NCBI GenBank assembly: GCA_018365815.1
Contig: JAGZJH010000046.1
Coordinates: 1-13,800, forward strand
Reading direction: 5' to 3'
From: Erysipelotrichaceae bacterium
GTDB lineage: Bacteria > Bacillota_I > Bacilli_A > Erysipelotrichales > Coprobacillaceae
Length of the DNA: 13,800 bases
The first letter of the stretch is position 1; each line of letters starts with the position of its first letter. The position numbers were made by a program, and so were the translations under genes. This document shows, piece by piece, positions 1 through 6,524 of the stretch. The notes below the pieces were generated by a model that saw only the letters and a program-made list of their open reading frames with translations, was not told the origin of the DNA and did no database searches.

Positions 1-44
1 CGGCGAAGATAGTGCGCAAGTGCGAAAATAGCAAGTTGCCAGGC
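1..44 (+). rRNA. rrf: 5S ribosomal RNA, 3' end (partial)
   Basis: The window opens inside a 5S rRNA. The bases GAAGATAGT, a short hairpin around CGCAAGTGCG, then GAAAATAGCAAG and the terminal GTTGCCAGGC correspond to the conserved 3' third of bacterial 5S rRNA (helices IV and V and the 3' strand of helix I). The 5' strand of helix I lies before the window. The GTTGCCAGGC end is followed within a few bases by a strong terminator, as expected for the last gene of a 16S-23S-5S operon read in the plus direction. The exact 3' end (43-46) is uncertain. A 5S gene standing alone cannot be excluded. Confidence 0.82.
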
Positions 45-48
45 GATT

Positions 49-73
49 GGTATCCTTATGGATACCTTTTTTT
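49..73 (+). terminator. rRNA operon intrinsic terminator
   Basis: A perfect 7-bp stem, GGTATCC (49-55) with GGATACC (60-66), closes a TTAT loop and is followed by seven T residues (67-73). It starts a few bases after the 5S 3' end, so it should end the rRNA transcript. Confidence 0.85.
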
Positions 74-118
74 ATTCCTTTTATGATCATTTTTATATAC
101 TATTTTTTGAATTTTGTG

Positions 119-129
119 TATAATATAAT
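119..129 (+). promoter_or_regulatory. Probable -10 region for darA
   Basis: Two overlapping TATAAT hexamers (119-124 and 124-129) lie 20-30 bases before the darA start codon. No convincing -35 hexamer is found at 16-18 bp upstream (the region is T-rich), so this is a weak assignment based on the -10 and on the preceding rRNA terminator, which makes a separate promoter necessary. Confidence 0.4.
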
Positions 130-149
130 TAACGAAAGGGGAAATATTT

Positions 150-476
150 ATGAAATTAGTAATAGCAATAGTTAATAAAGATGATAGTAGTTCTGTTGCT
201 TCTACATTAAATAAAGCAGGTCATTATGTAACTAAATTGGCTTCAACTGGGGGGTTTCTAAGTAAAGGTAATGTGACTTTATTAGTTGGTACAAATGCAG
301 AAAAAGTTGATGAAATTATTGAGTTGATTAAATCTGAGGCTAAGCAACGTGTTGAAAAAATGCCTACAATGAACTCTTTAGCTTTACCTGAAGTGACTAT
401 GGCAACTATGATTGATGTAGTTGTTGGTGGAGCTACAATTTTTGTTATTGATGTTGATCAATTTAAAAAAGTATAA
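150..476 (+). CDS. darA: DarA/PstA-like cyclic-di-AMP receptor
   Basis: 108-residue PII-like protein of the DarA (YaaQ, PstA) family, a cytoplasmic trimer that binds c-di-AMP at subunit interfaces; its downstream target is still poorly defined in the family. The N-terminus MKLVIAIV, the VTKLASTGGF segment (27-36), the GN of SKGNVT (N41) and the C-terminal VGGATIFVIDVDQF are family hallmarks. T28, F36, N41 and G47 match residues I recall as ligand contacts in staphylococcal PstA. Length is typical. The start is set by GAAAGGGG eight bases upstream. The gene stands alone between an rRNA terminator and its own terminator. In Bacillus subtilis darA lies beside tmk and holB, which are absent here, so the locus is rearranged. 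Identification is firm; the physiological role is not shown by the sequence. Confidence 0.93.
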   Translation: MKLVIAIVNKDDSSSVASTLNKAGHYVTKLASTGGFLSKGNVTLLVGTNAEKVDEIIELIKSEAKQRVEKMPTMNSLALPEVTMATMIDVVVGGATIFVIDVDQFKKV

Positions 477-510
477 TAATTTATTATTTTCATATTCTGT
501 TAATTATATT

Positions 511-543
511 AAAAGTCTCAATTTCTATATGATTGAGACTTTT
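511..543 (+). terminator. darA terminator
   Basis: A perfect 12-bp stem, AAAAGTCTCAAT (511-522) with ATTGAGACTTTT (532-543), lies 35 bases after the darA stop. The T residues that close the stem supply only a short U-tract, and the A-run on the left arm gives the same on the other strand, so it may act in both directions. Confidence 0.7.
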
Positions 544-747
544 ATGATAGATTTAAAATTTACAATCTTTAAATTGCTTTTAAAATTAATCTTATATATA
601 ATTAATTTGCTTGATTAATTATATAATTTTTATGAAAAATAAGAAATAGCCAATATCTTCAATTATTATATAATCCACTAAATAATAATTTATATTAGAT
701 AGTTGATTAATTGATTAATTGAATATTATTATGAGTGTGGAGGCATT
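544..747. other. AT-rich intergenic region
   Basis: No gene is seen between the darA terminator and the acetyltransferase. It holds a perfect 12-bp AT-only inverted repeat (595-606 with 614-625, loop TTGCTTG) and two tandem copies of TTGATTAA (703-710, 711-718), with a further copy at 611-618. TATAAT occurs at 669-674 and TATATT at 691-696, but neither has a good -35 partner, so the promoter of the next operon could not be placed. A good ribosome binding site (TGGAGG, 737-742) ends the region. Confidence 0.5.
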
Positions 748-1236
748 ATGATAATTTTGAAAAAAATTAATATCAAAAATAAAATTGATTATGAAAAATT
801 TGTAAACGAATGGTTATCAATTGAATCACATCAATCTATTATAATGAATGAAGAACATTTACCATTTAAAAATTTTTTAAAATTAATTGATATTTTAGAA
901 AAAAATAAGTCAAATCCAATGAATTATTATTTAGTATACCATTCTACTAAAATTATTGGGTATTTAGAAATTCGCACTGCTAATAATGAATTTAATAGAA
1001 AATATGCAGGAAATATTGGTTTTGCTGTAAGTCCTATATTTCGTAATCAGGGGTATGGCTTACAAATCTTAAAAAAGGGAGTACAAATCTTAAAAAATTC
1101 AAAACATTCACCAATTTATTTAACCTGTGATATGGATCAACACATTTCTAAACATCTATTTGAAAAAATTAATGCATCTTATTTAAAAACAGAGCAATAC
1201 TTGCAAGAAAAAAAGGAAATTTATATTATTAAATAA
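748..1236 (+). CDS. GNAT-family N-acetyltransferase
   Basis: 162-residue cytoplasmic protein with the GNAT fold, expected to move an acetyl group from acetyl-CoA to an amine; the acceptor cannot be told from sequence. Motif A is visible as IGFAVSPIFRNQGYG (90-104), in which RNQGYG (99-104) is the R/Q-x-x-G-x-G/A pyrophosphate-binding loop and the preceding strand ends in the usual V-x-P. The central strand (LVYHSTKIIGYLEIR, 62-76) precedes it. The length is normal for a single-domain GNAT. GGAGG lies six bases before the ATG. The next gene starts 13 bases after the stop with its own GGGAGG, so the two are probably one transcript. It could be a small-molecule, antibiotic or protein N-acetyltransferase; nothing in the context decides. 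Confidence 0.85.
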   Translation: MIILKKINIKNKIDYEKFVNEWLSIESHQSIIMNEEHLPFKNFLKLIDILEKNKSNPMNYYLVYHSTKIIGYLEIRTANNEFNRKYAGNIGFAVSPIFRNQGYGLQILKKGVQILKNSKHSPIYLTCDMDQHISKHLFEKINASYLKTEQYLQEKKEIYIIK

Positions 1237-1249
1237 GGGAGGAAACATA

Positions 1250-1606
1250 ATGATTTTTATACAATATCCTAAGTGTACAACATGTAAAAAGGCAAAAAAA
1301 TATCTTGAAAATTCAGGAGCAGAGTTTTTTAGTCGTCATATTATAGAAAAAACACCATCATATGATGAATTAATTCAATGGATCCAAATGAGTGGTTTGC
1401 CTATTAAAAAGTTTTTTAATACATCTGGTAATGTTTATAAGCAAAACAATTTAAAAGATGTTGTTAATAATTTAACCTTAGAAGAAGCTGCAAAAATGCT
1501 TAGTGAAAATGGAATGTTAATTAAAAGACCACTTTTAATTAATGGTGATCGTATTGTAATCGGATTTAATGAAGAAAAATATGATGAATTTTTAAAAAAA
1601 TTGTAA
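1250..1606 (+). CDS. ArsC/Spx-family thioredoxin-fold protein (YusI-like)
   Basis: 118-residue protein of the arsenate reductase/Spx superfamily. The N-terminal CTTC (C9-x-x-C12) sits after the first strand, where ArsC places its catalytic cysteine and Spx its redox switch. KKFFNTSG (53-60) and the IKRPLLI strand with cis-Pro94 next to Arg93 are typical of the YusI/ArsC-like subgroup. Spx itself would be about 130 residues with a longer RNA-polymerase-binding C-terminus, so a YusI-like reductase of unknown substrate is favoured over a transcription factor. True arsenate reduction is unproven: no arsR, arsB or acr3 is nearby. It follows a GNAT gene by 13 bases and precedes a rubrerythrin with a separate promoter, so the neighbourhood suggests redox or stress chemistry (inference). 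Confidence 0.85.
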   Translation: MIFIQYPKCTTCKKAKKYLENSGAEFFSRHIIEKTPSYDELIQWIQMSGLPIKKFFNTSGNVYKQNNLKDVVNNLTLEEAAKMLSENGMLIKRPLLINGDRIVIGFNEEKYDEFLKKL

Positions 1607-1613
1607 TTTACAC

Positions 1614-1641
1614 TTTACTTTTTTAAAATAAGTGTTATACT
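1614..1641 (+). promoter_or_regulatory. Rubrerythrin promoter (extended -10)
   Basis: TTTACT (1614-1619), a 16-bp spacer and TATACT (1636-1641) preceded by TGT, giving an extended -10 (TGtTATACT). The predicted transcription start is near 1648, about 50 bases before the rubrerythrin ATG. An 8-bp inverted repeat, AAATAAGT (1626-1633) with ACTTATTT (1639-1646), straddles the -10 and could be an additional operator. Confidence 0.65.
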
Positions 1642-1656
1642 TATTTATGTAATAAG

Positions 1657-1671
1657 TAGTAATGATTACTA
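1657..1671 (+). promoter_or_regulatory. PerR/Fur-type operator of rubrerythrin
   Basis: TAGTAATGATTACTA is a perfect 7-1-7 palindrome. It has the geometry of the PerR box (TTATAATnATTATAA), keeps its TAAT-n-ATTA core and matches 10 of its 14 specified bases. It lies just downstream of the predicted transcription start, where a bound repressor would block transcription. PerR control of rubrerythrins is well known in anaerobic Bacillota, so peroxide derepression is likely. A Fur or Zur paralogue with a similar box is the alternative. Confidence 0.6.
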
Positions 1672-1696
1672 ATAAATAAATAAGGAGGAAATTTAT

Positions 1697-2239
1697 ATGG
1701 CAAAATTTGTATGTTCAGTTTGTGGATATGTTCATGAAGGTGATAGTGCACCAGAACAATGTCCTGTATGTAAAGTAGGAGCTGATAAATTTACTAAACA
1801 AGAAGGAGAAATGACTTGGGCTGCAGAACACGTAATTGGTGTAGCTAAAGGAGTTTCTGAAGATATTATTAATGATTTAAGAGCTAATTTTGAAGGTGAA
1901 TGTTCAGAAGTAGGTATGTATTTAGCAATGGCAAGAGTAGCTCATAGAGAAGGTTACCCTGAAGTAGGATTATATTATGAAAAAGCAGCATGGGAAGAAG
2001 CAGAACATGCAGCTAAATTCGCTGAATTATTAGGTGAAGTAGTTACTGATTCAACTAAGAAAAATCTTGAATTACGTGTAGCAGCTGAAAATGGCGCAAC
2101 TGCAGGTAAAGTTGATTTAGCAAAACGTGCGAAAGAAGCTAATTTAGATGCAATTCATGATACAGTTCATGAAATGGCTAGAGATGAAGCTCGCCATGGT
2201 AAAGCATTCGAAGGTTTATTAAAAAGATATTTCGGATAA
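1697..2239 (+). CDS. Reverse rubrerythrin (NADH-dependent peroxidase terminal component)
   Basis: 180-residue cytoplasmic non-haem iron protein that reduces hydrogen peroxide to water with electrons from NADH through rubredoxin-type partners. Domain order is reversed relative to classical rubrerythrin. An N-terminal rubredoxin domain with C6-x2-C9 and C22-x2-C25 binds one iron. It is followed by a ferritin-like four-helix bundle (about 45-180) with di-iron ligands in GECSEVG (E68, E71), EEAEH (E101, H104) and ARDEARH (E164, H167). This order and length match clostridial revRbr. The start is fixed by AAGGAGGAA ahead of the ATG. Upstream are an extended -10 promoter and a PerR-like palindrome; downstream a terminator, so it is monocistronic. 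Codons are well adapted, as expected of an abundant stress protein. No rubredoxin or oxidoreductase partner gene is in the window. Confidence 0.95.
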   Translation: MAKFVCSVCGYVHEGDSAPEQCPVCKVGADKFTKQEGEMTWAAEHVIGVAKGVSEDIINDLRANFEGECSEVGMYLAMARVAHREGYPEVGLYYEKAAWEEAEHAAKFAELLGEVVTDSTKKNLELRVAAENGATAGKVDLAKRAKEANLDAIHDTVHEMARDEARHGKAFEGLLKRYFG

Positions 2240-2261
2240 AAGTTAAACTTACATTAAATTC

Positions 2262-2291
2262 GGTATTAGATCTATGTCTAATACCTTTTTT
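2262..2291 (+). terminator. Rubrerythrin terminator
   Basis: A perfect 9-bp stem, GGTATTAGA (2262-2270) with TCTAATACC (2277-2285), loop TCTATG, then six T residues (2286-2291). It lies 23 bases after the rubrerythrin stop codon. Confidence 0.88.
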
Positions 2292-2317
2292 ATTTATAAA
2301 TAAAATATAATAGAAAT

Positions 2318-2358
2318 TAAAAAAAAACTAATCTTTGCACTATTATGCAAAAATTAGT
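2318..2358 (-). terminator. 6-phospho-beta-glucosidase terminator
   Basis: Read on the minus strand, a 13-bp stem (plus-strand arms 2327-2339 and 2346-2358, one G-U pair) closes a short loop and is followed by a run of nine T residues (the A-run up to 2327 on the plus strand). It begins seven bases after the stop codon of the minus-strand gene. It faces the rubrerythrin terminator, so the convergent genes are insulated. Confidence 0.85.
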
Positions 2359-2365
2359 CTTTTGC

Positions 2366-3778
2366 TTAATCTAAATCTTGACCGTTAGAAGCGATTACTT
2401 TTTTATACCAATAGAAAGAATCTTTTTTATAACGTGCTAAATCTTTTAAATCAAATTCATCGCGGTTAACATAAATGAAGCCATAGCGTTTAGTACAACC
2501 TTGATGTGTTGAAATTAAATCAATTGCAGACCATGGTGAGTAGCCAATTAAATTTACTCCATCCGTAATTGCTTCTTGACACGCTTTAATATGCTGTCTT
2601 AAATAATCAATACGATAATCGTCATGGACAGAACCATCTTCTTCAAGTTTATCACTCACTCCACAACCGTTTTCTGTAATTAGTAAAGGTAAACGATATC
2701 TTTCCCATAATTCACGTAAGGTTGCTCTTAATCCAATTGGATCAATTCCCATTCCCCAACTTGTTTCTTGTTGTAAAGGATTTTTCACACTTTGAGCAAT
2801 ACCAGGTTCTGTCATTAAACCAACCATAAATTCAGAGGCACTATTTTTAGCGCTTTCTTTAATAGCGTTCCCTTCTGCATTAGAGATTGATTTAACAGTT
2901 GAACCACCATAATAGTTAAATGCGATAAAATCAGGTTTTGCAGATTTAAGAATTTTTTTATCGCCTTCTTCAAATTCTGGAGCCCAACCACGTTGAGTTA
3001 AATATTCAAAGAATGCTTCTGGATATTCTCCAAATACCGCAACATCTAAATAATTACGGTTTCTAAGTTGATCATAGTCCATTGCAGCTAAGTAATCAGC
3101 TGGTGAAGACGTAGCTGGATAGACACAAGTAATATTTGGTGCTGGTGCAATTTTTCCATCAGGTACTAATTCATGACAAGCTATCATAGATTTTGCTTGT
3201 GCAATTAACATATGATGATTCATTTGATATTTTACTTTTTGTTCTTCTTTAGCAGCAGAGTAAATAATCATCATATTTTGTTCATTAATTGATAACCAAT
3301 ATTTTACACGATCACCAAAGTTTTCAAAACATACTCGAGTATATCTTTCAAAATCAGCAATACATTGTCTTGACTTCCAACCACCATATTTTTCTTCTAA
3401 TGCTTGTGGTAAATCAAAATGGTATAAAGTTACCACAGGTGTAATGTTGTATTTTAATAATTCATTTATTAAATTATCATAGAATTCAATTCCTTTTGGA
3501 TTCACTTCTCCATCACCATCTGGGATAATTCTAGGCCAAGCAATTGAAAAACGATATTCTTTAAATCCCATTTCAGCAAGTAATGCAATATCTTCTTTAT
3601 AGCGGTGATAATGATCACTTGCTACTTTGAAATCAGTTGTTCCTTCGGGAATAGACATAACATCTTGGGTAGAAAGGCCTTTTCCATCTTCGTTATAAGC
3701 ACCCTCTACTTGATAAGCAGATGTACTGGCTCCCCATAAAAAATCTTTTGGGAAAGGTTTTAATTTTAAATGTTCCAT
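2366..3778 (-). CDS. GH1 6-phospho-beta-glucosidase
   Basis: 470-residue glycoside hydrolase family 1 enzyme with a TIM-barrel fold. It hydrolyses phosphorylated beta-glucosides (cellobiose-6-P, salicin-6-P and similar) made during PTS uptake. The N-terminal signature is FLWGASTSAYQVEGA (13-27). The acid/base is E166 in SINEQN, with Gln in place of the more common Pro after the Glu. The nucleophile is E369 in ITENG. The phosphate-recognition elements S423, K430 and Y432 lie in STHQGCTKRYGFIYV and mark the 6-phospho subgroup rather than plain beta-glucosidases. The C-terminus YKKDSFYWYKKVIASNG is also typical. There is no signal peptide. AGGAGG precedes the ATG by about 11 bases. The gene is monocistronic, with its own promoter and terminator. 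No PTS permease or antiterminator gene is adjacent, so its transporter must lie elsewhere. Aryl-phospho-beta-glucosidase specificity is equally possible. Confidence 0.92.
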   Translation of the reverse strand: MEHLKLKPFPKDFLWGASTSAYQVEGAYNEDGKGLSTQDVMSIPEGTTDFKVASDHYHRYKEDIALLAEMGFKEYRFSIAWPRIIPDGDGEVNPKGIEFYDNLINELLKYNITPVVTLYHFDLPQALEEKYGGWKSRQCIADFERYTRVCFENFGDRVKYWLSINEQNMMIIYSAAKEEQKVKYQMNHHMLIAQAKSMIACHELVPDGKIAPAPNITCVYPATSSPADYLAAMDYDQLRNRNYLDVAVFGEYPEAFFEYLTQRGWAPEFEEGDKKILKSAKPDFIAFNYYGGSTVKSISNAEGNAIKESAKNSASEFMVGLMTEPGIAQSVKNPLQQETSWGMGIDPIGLRATLRELWERYRLPLLITENGCGVSDKLEEDGSVHDDYRIDYLRQHIKACQEAITDGVNLIGYSPWSAIDLISTHQGCTKRYGFIYVNRDEFDLKDLARYKKDSFYWYKKVIASNGQDLD

Positions 3779-3805
3779 ATTGTAATGATCCTCCTTTTGA
3801 ATTTT

Positions 3806-3834
3806 AGTATATCACAATTTGTAGTGATGCTTAA
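3806..3834 (-). promoter_or_regulatory. Promoter and putative operator of the 6-phospho-beta-glucosidase
   Basis: On the minus strand: TTAAGC (3829-3834) as a weak -35, a 17-bp spacer and TATACT (3806-3811) with TGA before it (extended -10). Inside the spacer is an inverted repeat, ATCACAA (3811-3817) and TAGTGAT (3822-3828), six of seven positions symmetric. A repressor bound there would occlude the promoter. The regulator is not identified; a GntR-type sugar repressor is a guess. Confidence 0.5.
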
Positions 3835-3854
3835 GTTTTTACAAATAATAAAAA

Positions 3855-3879
3855 TAAACTAATCAATTGAATTAGTTTA
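3855..3879 (-). terminator. Possible weak minus-strand terminator
   Basis: A 9-bp stem, TAAACTAAT (3855-3863) with ATTAGTTTA (3871-3879), has a 7-base loop that contains part of the palindrome TCAATTGA. On the minus strand it is followed by TTTTATTATT. It is AT-only apart from one pair, so termination would be weak. It could also stop read-through into the glucosidase promoter or be an operator. Confidence 0.35.
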
Positions 3880-4032
3880 AATTAATATAGCTTTTTTAGA
3901 TGATTTAAATTTACATATATTTGTATGTTTAACAGATTGTTTTAAATATTTGTGGAGTACATTTTGTATAGTAAAAAACTTTCAAATGATGATTATTTAA
4001 ACTTTAGAATTATTTTATAATTTGATTTTAAA

Positions 4033-4065
4033 GTATAAAAAGAGAATCTAAGTTGAATCCTCTTT
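4033..4065 (-). terminator. Probable terminator downstream of the HAD gene
   Basis: On the minus strand, AAAGAGGAT (4057-4065) pairs with ATTCTCTTT (4039-4047), nine pairs including one G-U, with a 9-base loop. It is followed by a run of five T residues interrupted by A. It lies about 220 bases beyond the HAD stop codon, which is far, but no better candidate is nearer. Confidence 0.45.
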
Positions 4066-4288
4066 CTATTTTAGCTATTTAAATAATTTAGTGGAAAGTC
4101 AAATGATGTTTCTTACTTAAAAATAGGTCATTTTAAATGTTATTCAATTTACTAATAGTATATGAAATGTATTTTAAAATGATTACCTAAAAGTAATAAA
4201 GAATCCAAATTATTTGGTTAAATGTTATTTTAATTGTATCAATTATTCAATGAAATTATATTTTTATTTGTATGCTTTTACTTCAAAA

Positions 4289-5044
4289 TTATTCGTTTAA
4301 AATATGATCAATACATTCTGCAACACTGTTTATAAAATAATTTACATGAGGTTTTAGTTCTTCTTCAATATTGTAAAAAGAATATGCCTGATTAGTAATA
4401 TCAAACATTGGAATATCATTCATTGAATCACCGATGACATAAATATCTTCTTTTGGAATATTTAAATATTCAGCCATTTTTAATACGCCTAATCCTTTTG
4501 AACACCCGCTACGGGTAATATCAACATTAATAGTGTTACGATAAGCAACTACTTGATTTTTAAAATGAGTATTAATAAAATCTGTAGTTGCTTGGGCTTG
4601 TTTTTCTTCGCCTTCATTAAAATGAATTGCTAAAAAAGCGTAATTGTCTTCATCTATTTCGCTTGGATCTTTCACTTCTTTACCACTATTAACATATTGT
4701 TTAGGGTGGATAAGATAGATTTGTTTTTCACCAAAAAGCATATATTCTTGTGGAAGTTGTGTTGCTTTAAAAATATCGGTAATGATTTTTTTATCTAACG
4801 GTTTATTCATAATAAGTTGGTGTTTATTATCATACAATTTTGAACCGCTTGCTAAAACAAGAAAATCTAAATGTATTCCATATTCATCTGTAATTTTTAT
4901 AATTCCTTGATAATCTCTGCCGGTTGACATTCCAAACAGATGACCTTTTGCTTGAAATTCTTTTATTTTTTTAATATCTTCTTTTTTGATTCCTTGATCT
5001 TTAAAAAACAAAGTTCCATCAAAATCACTTGCTAACATTTTCAT
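4289..5044 (-). CDS. Cof-type HAD-IIB phosphatase
   Basis: 251-residue cytoplasmic haloacid dehalogenase-superfamily hydrolase of the Cof/YwpJ type, which dephosphorylates sugar phosphates or cofactor intermediates with Mg2+. Motif I is DFDGTLF with nucleophile D7 and acid/base D9. Motif II is STGR (40-43). Motif III is K183 in SKGLGVLKMAEYL. Motif IV is GDSMNDIPMF with D206 and D210. The large region between motifs II and III (about 60-180) is the C2B cap that sets specificity, so the exact substrate is not predictable; such enzymes are often promiscuous. Length is usual for the family. AAGGAG precedes the ATG by eight bases; a second ATG at codon 3 is less well placed. It has its own extended -10 promoter, so it need not be co-transcribed with the patatin gene upstream. 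Confidence 0.9.
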   Translation of the reverse strand: MKMLASDFDGTLFFKDQGIKKEDIKKIKEFQAKGHLFGMSTGRDYQGIIKITDEYGIHLDFLVLASGSKLYDNKHQLIMNKPLDKKIITDIFKATQLPQEYMLFGEKQIYLIHPKQYVNSGKEVKDPSEIDEDNYAFLAIHFNEGEEKQAQATTDFINTHFKNQVVAYRNTINVDITRSGCSKGLGVLKMAEYLNIPKEDIYVIGDSMNDIPMFDITNQAYSFYNIEEELKPHVNYFINSVAECIDHILNE

Positions 5045-5077
5045 ATCAGTAACTCCTTATTTAAAATTTATAAACCC

Positions 5078-5086
5078 ATTATAACA
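5078..5086 (-). promoter_or_regulatory. HAD gene promoter (extended -10)
   Basis: On the minus strand, TATAAT (plus 5078-5083) is preceded by TGT (5084-5086), an extended -10. The -35 position 17 bp upstream (ATTATC, plus 5101-5106) is poor. It sits about 35 bases before the HAD ATG in the 95-bp gap after the patatin gene. Confidence 0.55.
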
Positions 5087-5139
5087 AGTTTATATTTGTA
5101 GATAATTAAATTTTTTGATAATGAAAATAAAGAATAACT

Positions 5140-6420
5140 TTAAAAATGTTTTAAGTGATAAATATACATTGCAATGATACATTCTGTTGAAAAGTTTGTA
5201 ATTAACCAAGTTGAATCAAATATTTTGTTGTTTTTTATTTTGTTATATATATAATAAACGAGTTCTTTTGAAGAAAGTGTAGTTAAAAATTCTATAATTT
5301 TATTAATTGAAGAATGATTAAAAACATAATCTTTTTGATATTGATCGTAACTTAAATCAAAAGAATTAATAATCACTTGATTAAGTGAGTTAAAGTTATA
5401 AATTTGATCAACAGGAATTTTATATAAATTTGCGCACATTTCTAATGCGATAATACTGTAATCTTCAATGGATAGAGTTGATTTATTAGTTTTGTTGAGT
5501 AATAGATGGGTAAGTGGAAGACTGTCAAAAAGTTTAATTTTTGATTTGATGAATTGTTTATTTAATTTTGTTTCATAGTTTAAAATATTTAAATAAAACT
5601 TATTAGTTGTGTCAGTAGTAGTAATTGGATGAAATGTATAACTATAACCAATATAGCGATTAAAAGCTTTCATTGTATCAAGGTATCCTAGTGTTATACG
5701 TTTTTTTAATGTTTTTTCATCAAAGTCAAGGAAATTGCCTAAATCGTTAAGAGGACTAATATATTTAATATTAGGTCGATGAGTATAATGTACATGGGTG
5801 AATTTTTTTGGTGTCATTTCAACAGCGATGATTTTTTGGGCACCTAATTTAAAAGCCAGTTCGATAGGAAGGTTATCATAATAACCGCCATCAATGTAAC
5901 CATGATTGTTGAAGTGATGAATAGGAAATGCCGGAAAACAAGATGCAGAGGCAATCAAATAATCAGCTAATTGTCCTTTTGGAATTTCATTTTTAGTTAT
6001 TTCAATAGGGATTAAACTTGGATATTCTACTGTTACTAAACCAAAGTCAATTGATGATTTCATTAGTTTTTCTTCACTACTTAGACGATGAATTAAACTA
6101 ATCATAGGAGTAATATTAGCTCCTTTGTAATTAATATATGATTTAAAAAAAGGAATAACTAAATTAGATTGTGAAATTAGTGATTCTAAAGAAAAATCGA
6201 ATTGGATACCATCTTTAATAATTTGATCCATAGTCATATTTTCCCATAGTTGAATGGCGATGTGTTCGTCATGTTGAGCGATTAAGCAACCGTTTAATGC
6301 ACCAATTGAGGTTCCTGTGACAATATTAGGTTGAATATTTAATTCCATCATCGCTTTTAAAAATCCAATTTCATAAGCTCCTTTACTTCCACCGCCAGAT
6401 AATACAAATGCTGTTTTCAT
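5140..6420 (-). CDS. Patatin-like phospholipase with long C-terminal region
   Basis: 426-residue protein whose first 200 residues form a patatin domain, a serine lipid acyl hydrolase with a Ser-Asp dyad. Seen in order: the oxyanion loop SGGGSKG (8-14), nucleophile elbow GTSIG with Ser38 (36-40), and DGG with Asp177 (177-179) in GYIDGGYYDNLP. All catalytic elements are intact. There is no signal peptide or obvious membrane segment, so it is probably cytoplasmic and acts at the membrane. Residues from about 235 to 426 are Asn, Ile, Lys and Tyr-rich and match no domain I recognise; RssA-type patatins are shorter. The start is set by GAGGGAG before the ATG. It is transcribed away from htpG from a promoter with near-consensus boxes. 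No clear terminator follows it. Phospholipase or lysophospholipase activity is inferred from the motifs only. Confidence 0.88.
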   Translation of the reverse strand: MKTAFVLSGGGSKGAYEIGFLKAMMELNIQPNIVTGTSIGALNGCLIAQHDEHIAIQLWENMTMDQIIKDGIQFDFSLESLISQSNLVIPFFKSYINYKGANITPMISLIHRLSSEEKLMKSSIDFGLVTVEYPSLIPIEITKNEIPKGQLADYLIASASCFPAFPIHHFNNHGYIDGGYYDNLPIELAFKLGAQKIIAVEMTPKKFTHVHYTHRPNIKYISPLNDLGNFLDFDEKTLKKRITLGYLDTMKAFNRYIGYSYTFHPITTTDTTNKFYLNILNYETKLNKQFIKSKIKLFDSLPLTHLLLNKTNKSTLSIEDYSIIALEMCANLYKIPVDQIYNFNSLNQVIINSFDLSYDQYQKDYVFNHSSINKIIEFLTTLSSKELVYYIYNKIKNNKIFDSTWLITNFSTECIIAMYIYHLKHF

Positions 6421-6445
6421 AAACTCCCTCTTTTCTAGTTTTTAT

Positions 6446-6473
6446 TTTATACTATTTATATGTTTATTTTCAA
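6446..6473 (-). promoter_or_regulatory. Patatin gene promoter
   Basis: On the minus strand, TTGAAA (plus 6468-6473), a 16-bp spacer and TATAAA (plus 6446-6451). Its -35 box is only 18 bp from the -35 box of the divergent htpG promoter. Confidence 0.65.
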
Positions 6474-6491
6474 ATTTTAATATAAAAACTC

Positions 6492-6520
6492 TTGCAAAAA
6501 ATAATAAAAAGGGGTATATT
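6492..6520 (+). promoter_or_regulatory. htpG promoter
   Basis: TTGCAA (6492-6497), a 17-bp spacer and TATATT (6515-6520), a vegetative sigma-A-type promoter with a predicted start near 6527. The CIRCE element begins at about that point. Confidence 0.75.
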
Positions 6521-6524
6521 ATTT

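Larger units (their letters stand above)
3835..4288. other. Non-coding gap with AT-rich hairpins
   Basis: About 450 bases between the glucosidase promoter and the HAD gene, very AT-rich, with stops in all frames. No gene or recognisable gene remnant was found. It holds three inverted repeats: 3855-3863 with 3871-3879, 4039-4047 with 4057-4065 (the HAD terminator candidate), and CCAAAT-T-ATTTGG at 4205-4217. The last has no promoter near it and no visible role. Confidence 0.5.

Noticed and set aside
421..618. 65-codon open frame overlapping the darA end
   Set aside because: It overlaps darA in another frame, has no ribosome binding site and runs through the darA terminator.
595..625. 12-bp perfect inverted repeat made only of A and T, near tandem TTGATTAA copies
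   Set aside because: No promoter or gene boundary is tied to it, and AT-only palindromes are common at this base composition.
1250..1606. Arsenic resistance locus
   Set aside because: The ArsC-like protein has no ars regulator or efflux gene nearby and resembles YusI more than a dedicated arsenate reductase.
3982..4108. TCAAATGATG present twice (3982-3991 and 4099-4108)
   Set aside because: A 10-base match in about 450 bases of very AT-rich DNA is expected by chance, and the flanks do not match.
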